Assembly: GCA_041946865.1 (NCBI GenBank)
Contig: JBHGBF010000108.1
Location: 1-20,721, forward strand
DNA length: 20,721 nucleotides
Direction: 5' to 3'
DNA from: RPQK01 sp041946865
Lineage (GTDB): Bacteria; Acidobacteriota; UBA6911; RPQK01
The first letter of the stretch is position 1. Each line of letters starts with the position of its first letter. The position numbers and the translations under genes were made by a program. Positions 8,536 to 17,024 of this stretch are shown here, piece by piece. The notes under the pieces were generated by a model, which saw nothing but the letters and a program-made list of their open reading frames with translations, was not told the origin of the DNA and did no database searches.

Positions 8536-9798
8536 ATGACGATATGGCAACTCGTAATCAAGGAGATCCTCCGACGTAAGGCCAACTTCGTCTCCGGTCT
8601 GGTGGCCGTCACCTTGGCGGTCGCCGTCCTGGTGGGCTCTTTGACGATTCTCCGACTCCACGACCTGGGAACCGAACGGATCGTGGCCCGGAAAGAGCAG
8701 GAGACCCGACAGCGGATGGCCTTGCTGGAAGACGACTACCGGAAGATCATGAAGAACCTCGGCTTTAACCTGCTGATCCTCCCGGAGAACCAGAAACTGT
8801 CTGATTTCTATGCGAGCGAGACGTTATCGGCATACATGCCGGAAAGCTACGCAACACGTCTGGCCGCGGCCAGGATCGTGACCATTCGGCACCTGTTGCC
8901 GAGCCTGCAGGAGAAGGTCAAATGGCCCGAGAGGAAGCGAACCATCCTGCTGATCGGGACTCGGGGCGAGGTGCCGTCGCTGTTTCGCGACGCGCGGGAG
9001 CCGATTCTGCTGCCGGTGCCGAAAGGTCATGCCGTGATCGGTTACGAGCTGGCCGAGAGCCTGGGCCTGAGGCCGGGCGACCAGCTGACTCTTTTCGGGC
9101 GCAGGTTTACGGTCAGTCACTGCAATGAGGAGAGGGGCTCCAAGGATGACATCTCGATTTGGATCGACCTCACTCAGGCGCAGGAAATACTGGAAAAGCC
9201 GGGGCTGGTCAACGCCATTCTGGCTTTAAAGTGCATCTGCGCGGGCAACGAGCTGGCGGCGGTCCGCCGAGACGTGGCGGCGGTTCTGCCCGGCGTCCAG
9301 GTGATCGAAGAAGGCTCGAAGGTCCTGACGCGGGCGGAAGCCCGGGACCGGGCTGCCAGGGAGGCGGCGGAAGCCGTATCGGCCGAAGTGCGCAACCGGC
9401 GACAGCTGCGGGAGGAGCAGGAGCAATTCTCCTCGATTCTTGTCCCGTTGGTGCTGCTCATGAGCGCCTTCTGGATCGCCCTGGTCTTTTATACAAATGT
9501 GCGTGAACGTCGCAGTGAGATCGGGATCCTGAGGGCGTTGGGAGCGCGTTCGAGTACGATACTCCGCCTGTTCCTGACCAAGGCTCTATTGATGGGCTTC
9601 TTCGGCGCCTTGGCAGGTTACACGATCGGGGTTCTGGTCGGAGTCATTCGTGAGTGGGAAATCGCACTGGCGCTCCTGGAGATGCGCGTATTCCTTTTGG
9701 CGTCGGGCACGGCGGTCCTGCTGTCGCTGGCCGCGAGTTGGCTCCCGGCCTATTACGCCGCGCAGCAGGACCCGGCCGAAGTGTTGAGAGAGGAATAA
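8536..9798 (+). CDS. FtsX/MacB-type ABC transporter permease
   Basis: A 420-residue inner-membrane permease of the type VII (MacB/LolC/FtsX) ABC family, which moves lipids, lipoproteins, peptides or mechanical signals across the envelope rather than through the inner membrane. TM1 is at about 18-40. A large periplasmic domain spans roughly 41-295 and ends in a charged helical stretch (about 267-296). Three C-terminal helices lie at about 298-320, 350-372 and 384-405. The cytoplasmic loop RERRSEIGILRALGA (about 322-336) and the terminal DPAEVLREE are family hallmarks. An in-frame ATG exists at 8467, but the ATG at 8536 has GAGG 9 bp upstream and starts at the conserved MTIWQLVIKEILRRK. The ATPase gene starts 5 bp after this stop, so the two form a transporter pair. 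Confidence 0.92.
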   Translation: MTIWQLVIKEILRRKANFVSGLVAVTLAVAVLVGSLTILRLHDLGTERIVARKEQETRQRMALLEDDYRKIMKNLGFNLLILPENQKLSDFYASETLSAYMPESYATRLAAARIVTIRHLLPSLQEKVKWPERKRTILLIGTRGEVPSLFRDAREPILLPVPKGHAVIGYELAESLGLRPGDQLTLFGRRFTVSHCNEERGSKDDISIWIDLTQAQEILEKPGLVNAILALKCICAGNELAAVRRDVAAVLPGVQVIEEGSKVLTRAEARDRAAREAAEAVSAEVRNRRQLREEQEQFSSILVPLVLLMSAFWIALVFYTNVRERRSEIGILRALGARSSTILRLFLTKALLMGFFGALAGYTIGVLVGVIREWEIALALLEMRVFLLASGTAVLLSLAASWLPAYYAAQQDPAEVLREE

Positions 9799-9803
9799 TT
9801 AAC

Positions 9804-10472
9804 ATGGTCCTGCTGCAAAGGGTGACGAAAACCTATCCCAAGGGGAACGTCAGGATCACGGCTTTGGCGTCGATCGATCTGGGAGTTCGTCCGGGGGAAT
9901 TCGTCGCGCTGCAAGGGCCCAGCGGGAGTGGCAAGACGACCTGCCTCTTGATCGCCGGCGGTCTGCTGCGTCCTGACAGCGGGACGGTGCTGATTGCCGG
10001 CCAGGATCTGTACGCGATGAAGCGCAATCAGCTGGCCGCCTTCCGTTCGTGGACCATCGGTTTTGTCTTTCAACAGTATCATCTCATTCCCTACCTCACC
10101 GTTCTGGAGAACATCCTGGCGCCGGAAGCCGGCCAGGGGCGAAGTAACAACCGAGAGCGGGGCCGGCAGCTCGCAGAACAGTTTGGCCTTGCTCATCGGC
10201 TCGACCATACCCCGGGCGAGCTGAGCGCCGGGGAAAAGCAACGCACCGCGCTGGCGCGGGCTCTTCTGTTTCAACCGAAGGTCGTCCTCGCCGACGAGAT
10301 TACCGGGAACCTGGACGAGGAGAACGCGAAGATCGTCCTGGGTTATCTCAGGGAATATGTCACAGGTGGAGGTTCGGTTCTCCTGGTGACGCACGATCGG
10401 GAGATCGCCGCCCAGGCTGACCGGGTTCAGCATCTTGCCCACAATACAGAATCGGAGGCTGCGCCGTGCTGA
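9804..10472 (+). CDS. LolD/MacB-type ABC transporter ATPase
   Basis: A 222-residue cytoplasmic ATPase driving the adjacent permease. Walker A is GPSGSGKTT (38-46). The Q-loop is FVFQQYHLIPYLTV (Q90/Q91). The signature is LSAGEKQR (140-147), Walker B is VVLADE (160-165), followed by TGNLD, and H197 is in VTHD. Length fits LolD. Two positions are unusual: the signature reads LSAGE instead of LSGGE/Q, and the residue after the Walker B glutamate is Ile instead of the usual Pro (ADEITGNLD). Both changes are conservative, so the protein is probably active. The ORF extends upstream to 9654 inside the permease, but the ATG at 9804 follows AGGAAT closely. The stop overlaps the GTG start of the next gene by 7 bp, implying translational coupling to the propeller protein. 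Confidence 0.93.
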   Translation: MVLLQRVTKTYPKGNVRITALASIDLGVRPGEFVALQGPSGSGKTTCLLIAGGLLRPDSGTVLIAGQDLYAMKRNQLAAFRSWTIGFVFQQYHLIPYLTVLENILAPEAGQGRSNNRERGRQLAEQFGLAHRLDHTPGELSAGEKQRTALARALLFQPKVVLADEITGNLDEENAKIVLGYLREYVTGGGSVLLVTHDREIAAQADRVQHLAHNTESEAAPC

Positions 10473-13400
10473 GGTCCGTCGTGCCTGTCCTGATGCGAGT
10501 ATTCCTGTTCACAACCCTGTTTTCGTCCGCGCCGGCTGCTGACTGGCCCATGTGGCGTTACGATGCCGGCCGGACCGCCTCTTCGCCGGAAGAGCTGCCT
10601 TCCCAGCTTTATCCCCAGTGGACGCGCCAGTATCCCCCGCGTGAACCGGTCTGGGACGATCCGCTGAACTGGGACCTCATGTCCTACGACACGGTGTTCG
10701 AGCCGATTGTACTTGGCAACATGCTTTACCTCGGCTTCAACGATCGCGATAAGGTCGTAGCGCTGGATATCCGTACCGGCGAGGAAAAGTGGACCTTTTA
10801 CGCCGACGGGCCGGTCCGGCTCCCCCTGGCCGCAAGCCGCAACCGCCTCTTTTTCACAAGCGACGACGGCTATCTCTACTGCCTGTCCGCAGATACGGGG
10901 GCTCTGCGCTGGAAGTTTCGGGGCGGACCCAGGGACCGAAAGATCCTGGGCAACAAGCGGCTCATCTCGACGTGGCCTGCCCGGGGCGGCGTGGTGGTGT
11001 ATCAGGATACGGTCTACTTCGCTGCCAGCATCTGGCCGTTTATGGGGACGTTCATTTATGCGCTCGACGCAGAAACCGGCCGGGTGATCTGGCGAAACGA
11101 GGGGACGGGGGCGGACTATCAGAAACAGCCTCACAACTCTCCCGCCTTTGCCGGAGTCGCGCCGCAAGGCGCTTTGGTCGCTCTGGCCGATCGGCTGCTC
11201 ATCCCTGGCGGGCGCTCCGTGCCGGCTTGTTTTGACCGTCGGACCGGCCGACTTCTCTATTATCGTCTGTCGGAATACAACAAGACCGGAGGCGCGTTTG
11301 TTTGCGCTAACGAGCGGCACTTCTTCAATCACTATCGGGACCGGGATACCGACCTGTATGACCTGAAAAGCGGCAAACCGTTAGGGCGCCGGCTGGGCAA
11401 ATATCCCGTCCTGGCCGGGCGAACCTACTACATGTCGGGTGAGTCGGTCGTCGTCCGAAACGCCGGCCAGCCCGAGGCCAAACAGTTCACATTGAAAGTC
11501 GATGCAACCGGGGACCTGATCAAGGCAGGCTCGCGACTCTATGCGGGCGGTGACGGTCAAATCGTGGCGTTGCGGACTGTGCGGAACGACCGGCTGGACC
11601 CCGATTGGGTGCAAAAAGTAGACGGCCAGGTCAGGCGACTCGTGGCCGCGAACGGGATGCTCTTCGCAGTGACACTGGAGGGCAAACTGATCGCTTTTGG
11701 GAAGGATCCCGTAACGGTCGTCGATCACGCCAGGCAGCCGGAGGCGCCCCGGCCCCGGCCGGAAATCTCCGAGGCGGCGCAGGTCATCCTGCGGCAAACC
11801 GGCACAAGGGATGGCTATGCCTTGTTCTACGGGACCGGGGAAGGGGACGGCGATTTACTTGCCTCCCTGGCGCTGTCCTCTGCTCTCGATATCGTCGCCG
11901 TTGTGCCCGGAACAGAGGCCGTGGCCTCTCTTCGGCAGCGTTTTGACCTGTGCGGGCTGCTGGGAAAGCGCGTTCACGTCCTGGAAGGAACCCCGGAGAG
12001 TTTCGAGCCGCCCCCCTACATGAACTCACTGGTCATCCTTGGTAATCGAGATGACGAGTGGCGAAATGACAGGGCCCTGCAACGAATGGTCGCATCGATC
12101 AGACCTTACGGGGGCAAAATCTGGATTCCTTCAGCGTGGCCCGACTCTCGTTCCACTGAGACCGGTCGCCGGACGCAGGAAAGCTCGGCCACAATCAGAG
12201 AATTGCTCAACCTCGAGCCGCCACTGTCGGTCAAGCATGTTGAGTCTGCGACGGTCTTCAGCAAGGACGGCCCGCTGCCCGGAGGCGCGGCCAACTGGAC
12301 CCACCAGTACGGGAATATCGCCAACACGGTGAAATCGGGGGACCAGTTGGTCAGGCTGCCCCTGGGGATCCTCTGGTTCGGAGGCAGCTCCAACCTCGAT
12401 GTCCTGCCGCGCCATGGCCATGGTCCTCCGGAACAAATCGTCGACGGACGGTTGATCATCGAAGGCATCGATTGCATCAGCGCAAGGGACATTTACACCG
12501 GCCGGGTGTTGTGGAAAGCCGCTCTCGAGAAGTCTGCGACCTTAGGCCAGTACTACGACGAAACATACGACGGGAACGCGCCTCTGACGGTTAAGACCAA
12601 TCAGCGGCACATCCCGGGCGCCAATGCACGGGGTACGAACTTCATTGCCACCTCTGATTGGGTCTATGTGCTCCAAGGCAACCAGTGTCACGTTCTGGAT
12701 ATCAGAACCGGCGAGAGGGTCAATATCTTCTCACTGCCTGCTCGAGGAGGAGTCAAGCCGTCACGCTGGGGCTACATAGGGGTTTCCGCCGACAAGCTGA
12801 TTGCGGGAAGCGATTTCGTGACTTTCCCCAGCGCCCCTCCTGCCGCCGAGGCTGACCCGAAGGGAAAGGCGGGCGCGACTGACCGGCAACGGGCCAAGCT
12901 CGAGGTCTTCGGCAAGTTCGACGCGGTGGCCAGCAAATCGCTAGTCGTCATGGACCGCCAAAACGGCTCCGTCAAATGGAGCGTAGACGCGCGCTACGGG
13001 TTCATTCACAATGCCATTGCCGCCAGCAATGATGTCCTGTACTGCCTGGACAAACTGCCGCCCGGGATCGAGAAACGCCTGCAGCGCCGCGGCCGGCAGC
13101 CTCCGGCCGACTATCGCTTGCTGGCGCTGGATCTCGCCACCGGGCGAGTGCTTTGGGAGCGGAACACCGGTATTTTCGGCAGCTGGCTGAGCTATTCACA
13201 AGAACATGACCGCCTCTTGCAGGCCACGCGGCCTTCCCGCGACATGCTGACCGATGAAACCGGAGAACGCATGGCGGTCTACGTCGCCTCAACAGGCCAT
13301 CTCGTGTGGGACAGAAAGATCAAATACAACAACCCCCCGATCCTGCATGGCGACCAGATTATCACTGACAACGCGGCTTACAGCCTGGCGACCGGGGAGC

Positions 13401-14275
13401 GAAAACTGCGCGTCGATCCTGTGACCGGAGAAGACATTCTATGGAGCTATTCGCGCACCTACGGCTGCAATTACAACATTGCCAGCCAACACCTGCTGTC
13501 ATTCCGGTCGGCAGCGGCCGGGTTTTACGACCTGCTGGCGGATAGCGGGACCGGGAACCTGGGCGGCTTCAAGTCAGGCTGCACCTCCAACCTGATCGCC
13601 GCCGGCGGCCTGTTGAACGCGCCGGACTATACGCGCACCTGCCAGTGTTCGTATCAGAACCAGACGTCTCTGGCTTTGATCCATATGCCGGAGCTCGAAT
13701 ACTGGACCACCAACGACTTCGTCTGGAACGGCAAGCCTGTCGAGAGAATCGGGCTTAATCTGAACGCGCCGGGTGACCGCGTAGCCCAGGACGGCACGCT
13801 CTGGCTGGATTTTCCCAGCGTCGGGGGGAAGTCACCCGACCTGCCGGTCCGATTGCAGCCGTCCAACCCGCAGGCGATACGCAGGCACTCGCTCACGCTG
13901 AAGCCGAACGGACAGGAATGGGTCGCTGCTTCCGGACTTGCCGGGCCGCTCAAGCTCGAGGTCACGCTGTCCAGTCCGGCCGAGAAAGCGACGTACACTG
14001 TCAAACTGCACTTCGCCGAGCTGGAGAACAGGAAGCCCGGCGAGCGGGTGTTCCATGTCCGGCTCCAGGCGCGCGAGGTTTTGCGCCAGTTCGATATCGC
14101 GCAGGAAGCGGGGGGCGCTGATACGCCCGTCGTCAAGACTTTTACAAAGGTTCCGGTCGAGGGCCTGCTCACAGTCGAGTGTGTCCCGTCCTCGGGCGGA
14201 GCACAACCTCCGCCGCTGCTGTGCGGCATCGAAATCGTTCGCGAAGATCCGTCATCCGCCCCGGCGGTGGACTGA
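10466..14275 (+). CDS. Secreted PQQ-like propeller with methyltransferase-like and malectin-like domains
   Basis: A 1269-residue exported multidomain protein. The start is GTG, with GGAGG at 10454-10458 and overlap with the ATPase gene; an in-frame ATG at 10493 is possible. The signal peptide ends near PAA-DW. Residues about 28-430 carry PQQ-like propeller blades (VVALDIRTGEEKW, LYCLSADTGALRW, IYALDAETGRVIW). About 440-555 is a Rossmann segment resembling class I methyltransferases, with a glycine-rich loop YGTGEGDGD at about 452-460. Blades resume from about 610 (WTHQYGNIANT, ARDIYTGRVLW, LLALDLATGRVLW). About 1140-1265 is malectin-like (VKLHFAELE...RVFHVRLQ...LLCGIEIVRE), a fold that often binds carbohydrate. 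Whether PQQ is bound is unknown, since many such propellers are non-enzymatic. Its coupling to the transporter genes suggests a shared envelope task. Confidence 0.85.
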   Translation: MLRSVVPVLMRVFLFTTLFSSAPAADWPMWRYDAGRTASSPEELPSQLYPQWTRQYPPREPVWDDPLNWDLMSYDTVFEPIVLGNMLYLGFNDRDKVVALDIRTGEEKWTFYADGPVRLPLAASRNRLFFTSDDGYLYCLSADTGALRWKFRGGPRDRKILGNKRLISTWPARGGVVVYQDTVYFAASIWPFMGTFIYALDAETGRVIWRNEGTGADYQKQPHNSPAFAGVAPQGALVALADRLLIPGGRSVPACFDRRTGRLLYYRLSEYNKTGGAFVCANERHFFNHYRDRDTDLYDLKSGKPLGRRLGKYPVLAGRTYYMSGESVVVRNAGQPEAKQFTLKVDATGDLIKAGSRLYAGGDGQIVALRTVRNDRLDPDWVQKVDGQVRRLVAANGMLFAVTLEGKLIAFGKDPVTVVDHARQPEAPRPRPEISEAAQVILRQTGTRDGYALFYGTGEGDGDLLASLALSSALDIVAVVPGTEAVASLRQRFDLCGLLGKRVHVLEGTPESFEPPPYMNSLVILGNRDDEWRNDRALQRMVASIRPYGGKIWIPSAWPDSRSTETGRRTQESSATIRELLNLEPPLSVKHVESATVFSKDGPLPGGAANWTHQYGNIANTVKSGDQLVRLPLGILWFGGSSNLDVLPRHGHGPPEQIVDGRLIIEGIDCISARDIYTGRVLWKAALEKSATLGQYYDETYDGNAPLTVKTNQRHIPGANARGTNFIATSDWVYVLQGNQCHVLDIRTGERVNIFSLPARGGVKPSRWGYIGVSADKLIAGSDFVTFPSAPPAAEADPKGKAGATDRQRAKLEVFGKFDAVASKSLVVMDRQNGSVKWSVDARYGFIHNAIAASNDVLYCLDKLPPGIEKRLQRRGRQPPADYRLLALDLATGRVLWERNTGIFGSWLSYSQEHDRLLQATRPSRDMLTDETGERMAVYVASTGHLVWDRKIKYNNPPILHGDQIITDNAAYSLATGERKLRVDPVTGEDILWSYSRTYGCNYNIASQHLLSFRSAAAGFYDLLADSGTGNLGGFKSGCTSNLIAAGGLLNAPDYTRTCQCSYQNQTSLALIHMPELEYWTTNDFVWNGKPVERIGLNLNAPGDRVAQDGTLWLDFPSVGGKSPDLPVRLQPSNPQAIRRHSLTLKPNGQEWVAASGLAGPLKLEVTLSSPAEKATYTVKLHFAELENRKPGERVFHVRLQAREVLRQFDIAQEAGGADTPVVKTFTKVPVEGLLTVECVPSSGGAQPPPLLCGIEIVREDPSSAPAVD

Positions 14276-14306
14276 CGTCTTGCAGCCGCGGCTCCGAAAG
14301 ACAGCT

Positions 14307-14345
14307 GGATCGAGGGTATCGATAGTGTTTTCAACGCCTCGATCC
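14307..14345 (+). promoter_or_regulatory. Intercistronic hairpin between propeller and receptor genes
   Basis: GGATCGAGG (14307-14315) pairs perfectly with CCTCGATCC (14337-14345) across a 21-nt loop. The loop contains an in-frame GTG (14325) that could start the next gene, and the GAGGG Shine-Dalgarno candidate overlaps the left arm. Without a T-run it is not a standard terminator. It could control translation of the receptor fusion or stabilise processed mRNA; both are inference. Confidence 0.45.
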
Positions 14346-14369
14346 CTGTTCGATCGAAGATCGGGTTTT

Positions 14370-16958
14370 ATGTATTATTCGGGATATTCTTGTTCGAGAC
14401 GCTCTTCGAGCATTTTGCGGCGAGCGTTCGCGTTTTTGTGGGTGTTCTTTGTGCTTTTCCGCCCTGCCGCCGCCCAGGAGGCAGCCGGTCAAGAGACCAT
14501 CAGCCAGGTGCTGGCGCCGGTCTATCCCCTGCTTGCCGACCAGATCGTCAGTGATTTTGACCTGCGCGAAAAGCGGGGGATCGGAATCGACCTCGGCAGC
14601 GGGCCGGGCGACCTGATCCTTGAGCTATGCAAGAGGACCCGGTGGATGCACTGGGTCAACGCCGACATTGATCCCCGGGTCTTCCCCGGTTTCCTTCAGA
14701 GGGCGCAGAAGGCCGGGTTCCAGGAGCGCGTCAGCGCCATGCTGGCTGACGCCCAGGCCCTTCCTTTCCACGACCATTTTGCGGATATCGTCGTCTCGCG
14801 AGGTTCCTTTCAGTTCTGGAAAGACAAACGCAAGGCTTTCGCTGAAATCTATCGTGTCCTCAAGCCGGGCGGCGTCGCCTTCATTGGACGGGGCTTCCCC
14901 GAAAGCCTCCCGCTGGAAGTGGCGCGAGCGGTCCGGGACAGGCAACGGCGAAACGGAAAAGAGCCGGTTTACGACGTCGCCAGGACGTCAGCCGAGTTGA
15001 CCGGCATCATGCGCGCTCTCAGAATCGAGGACTTCCGTGTCCGTATTCCCAGGCCCGAAATCCGCGACGTGAACTACGGGATCTGGCTGGAGTTCAGGAA
15101 GTCGGGCGCCGGCCGAAAGCCGCCGGAGCTGCTGGAAACGCCGGGTCGGGAATCAGTCGGGCTCGAGCTGTCGACCACGGTGATCGAGAGATCTGATATT
15201 GCCAGGCAGGGCGCCCAGACGCTTGTCGACTCGCTTGAATTTGCTCCGGGTGCCTGGATTGAGTCCCGGGGGCGCAAGGTCAAGCAGTTTGTTTCGATGC
15301 GGGGCCAGAAGTATCCCTACCCGGAGTACGCTGTCGATGGGGCCCTCTTTCGTGAATTCCACGAGGTCCCGTACTTTCTGTCCGCAGCGGATATCGACCG
15401 GGTGGAAATCTTGCGTTCCGGCGGGGCGATGCTGGCCGGAAACTCCGGGCTGGTGGGAATCATTAACCTGGTCCCGAGGCGGTATAACAGTCGCGAAACC
15501 GCGGTCCAACTGGAAGCCGGCAGTTTCGGAACCGGCAACGCGCGCATTTCTCACGGCGGCACGCTCGGAGACTTCTCATACGGCCTCAGCTTGAACGCTT
15601 TCCGCTCGGACGGGCCTGAGAACCGGCACGGCGACGAGAGCCTGACCAGTTGCTATGCCGGTTTGACCTGGCATGGATCAGAGTCGCTCTCCTTGACCAC
15701 TCACCTGTTCCATATCCAGGGCAGCAGGGCCATGGTCCAGGCGCTGCCGCCTGCCGGTCTAAGGCTTCGGACTGCGCGGGAGGAGTTCGATCCCGTCCAG
15801 ACAAGCTTCGGGACGGTCAAGGCCCTCTACCGGCCAAACGAGCGGCTGTCGACTCAAGTCGTGCTGGGGTACAGCGACAGGCACAACACGGCGTTGGCCC
15901 ACACGGCTTCAGGCGCCACGGCCACCCGCGACTGGGATCGCGAGCTGACAGTCAACGCGGTTCAGGCGCTCGCACTCACCGACAACAATGTCCTGCGCGT
16001 GGGGGTAAATTTCAACCACTGGACCGCCCCTTACGGCAAGAGATTTTACACGGGCCGGCCCGTGGATCTTGAAACGTACTCGTTTGCCGTGACTGATGAG
16101 CAACGGCTCGGCGCCCTTGTTTTCGACACGGCTGTGCGCTACCAGCGGTCTTACATTAACGAATACGGCGCGTTCAGTGTAGAGGAGAATTCCGCCCCCT
16201 ACCGAAACGTGCTTCCGGTGGTAAACGAATGGGAGCCGCCGGTTCTGTCCGCCAGCCTGGGCGCTGGATACTTCCTCACCGATAACTTGTCGGTCCATGG
16301 GAATGTTGTCGGCGGGACGCTGGAGCCCAGGCGCGGGACTCTTGACACGAACCTGCGGCCGCCGAAGAAAGAAGGGCGGGTCATGGCGGATCTGGGCTTG
16401 CGGCTGGCCGATCCGAGGCTGGGGACGGGGACCATCTCCGCCTTTTTCGTCCGGAGGGAAGACGGGATCAATCTGAGCGGGGCCACCCGGACGGTCAACG
16501 GACGCCTCATGGAGCTTTATGAGAACCGTGATCAGGACTCGAAGGGCCTGGAAATCGACCTTCGTTCCCGCCGCCTGTTGGACACGCTCCAGCTGTTTGT
16601 TAATGTCACGGCCCTCGAGGCGCAAATTGAAACCGGAGAGGCCATGCGGTCGGACCGTGAGGTGCCACGAGCCATCGCGGGCGGAGGGATGTCGGCCTGG
16701 AAGTGGGACTGCGATGTCAATGTGTTCTGGAAGTTTGTCTCTGCGTACAAAAGCCGGCGGTTCGCGGAGCCGCCCATTGACCAGCCGCTCGGCGGTTTTC
16801 ACACTGTTGACGTGATCCTGGGCCGTCGTCTCGGTCCTGGGAAGCAGACCCGGGTCTATGCGGAAGTAAGGAACATTGCTGACCGGGCCTACTCCACCGT
16901 TGTCGGGTATCCCGATTACGGCCGTCGGGTGATGATCGGCCTCGAGCAGATGTTCTAA
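14370..16958 (+). CDS. Methyltransferase-TonB-dependent receptor fusion
   Basis: An 862-residue protein combining two normally separate functions in one frame. Residues 1-35 form a signal peptide with a basic n-region, ending at RPAAA-QE. About 45-245 is a class I SAM-methyltransferase domain: GIDLGSGPGD (72-81, motif I), NADIDP (98-102, motif II-type acidic residues), LADAQALPFHDHFADIVVS (125-143) and YRVLKPGGV (161-169). About 263-370 is a TonB plug (TTVIERSDI...SLEFAPGAWIESRG...VDGALFR...DIDRVEILRSGGAMLAGNSGLVGIINLVP). The rest is a beta-barrel ending in EQMF. No strong Shine-Dalgarno precedes the ATG at 14370; an in-frame GTG at 14325 has GAGGG 8 bp upstream and is the alternative. The frame also stays open into the previous gene, which is an artefact. 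It is last in the five-gene run. The ligand is unknown. Confidence 0.85.
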   Translation: MYYSGYSCSRRSSSILRRAFAFLWVFFVLFRPAAAQEAAGQETISQVLAPVYPLLADQIVSDFDLREKRGIGIDLGSGPGDLILELCKRTRWMHWVNADIDPRVFPGFLQRAQKAGFQERVSAMLADAQALPFHDHFADIVVSRGSFQFWKDKRKAFAEIYRVLKPGGVAFIGRGFPESLPLEVARAVRDRQRRNGKEPVYDVARTSAELTGIMRALRIEDFRVRIPRPEIRDVNYGIWLEFRKSGAGRKPPELLETPGRESVGLELSTTVIERSDIARQGAQTLVDSLEFAPGAWIESRGRKVKQFVSMRGQKYPYPEYAVDGALFREFHEVPYFLSAADIDRVEILRSGGAMLAGNSGLVGIINLVPRRYNSRETAVQLEAGSFGTGNARISHGGTLGDFSYGLSLNAFRSDGPENRHGDESLTSCYAGLTWHGSESLSLTTHLFHIQGSRAMVQALPPAGLRLRTAREEFDPVQTSFGTVKALYRPNERLSTQVVLGYSDRHNTALAHTASGATATRDWDRELTVNAVQALALTDNNVLRVGVNFNHWTAPYGKRFYTGRPVDLETYSFAVTDEQRLGALVFDTAVRYQRSYINEYGAFSVEENSAPYRNVLPVVNEWEPPVLSASLGAGYFLTDNLSVHGNVVGGTLEPRRGTLDTNLRPPKKEGRVMADLGLRLADPRLGTGTISAFFVRREDGINLSGATRTVNGRLMELYENRDQDSKGLEIDLRSRRLLDTLQLFVNVTALEAQIETGEAMRSDREVPRAIAGGGMSAWKWDCDVNVFWKFVSAYKSRRFAEPPIDQPLGGFHTVDVILGRRLGPGKQTRVYAEVRNIADRAYSTVVGYPDYGRRVMIGLEQMF

Positions 16959-17024
16959 GTAACGCCTCAGTCTTCGTACGGCGAGGCTCCGAAAGCGCCA
17001 CAGAGCCGCAAGCGCAGCGTTTTA
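16959..17024. repeat. Fullest copy of the dispersed intergenic repeat
   Basis: The 63-bp gap between two convergent genes is almost entirely repeat. The left part, GTAACGCCTCAGTCTTCG (16959-16976), matches GTAACCCCTCAGTTTTCG at 20665-20682 in 16 of 18 positions. The middle, GGCTCCGAAAG (16985-16995), resembles GGGTCCGTAGG at 20690-20700. The right part, GAGCCGCAAGCGCAGCG (17003-17019), is identical to 8430-8446. The T-run after it runs into the stop codon of the minus-strand sulfatase (17022-17024). Confidence 0.7.

Noticed and set aside
13938..14369. Upstream extension of the receptor-fusion frame into the propeller gene
   Set aside because: It overlaps the well-supported malectin-like coding region in another frame and would bury the signal peptide inside the protein.
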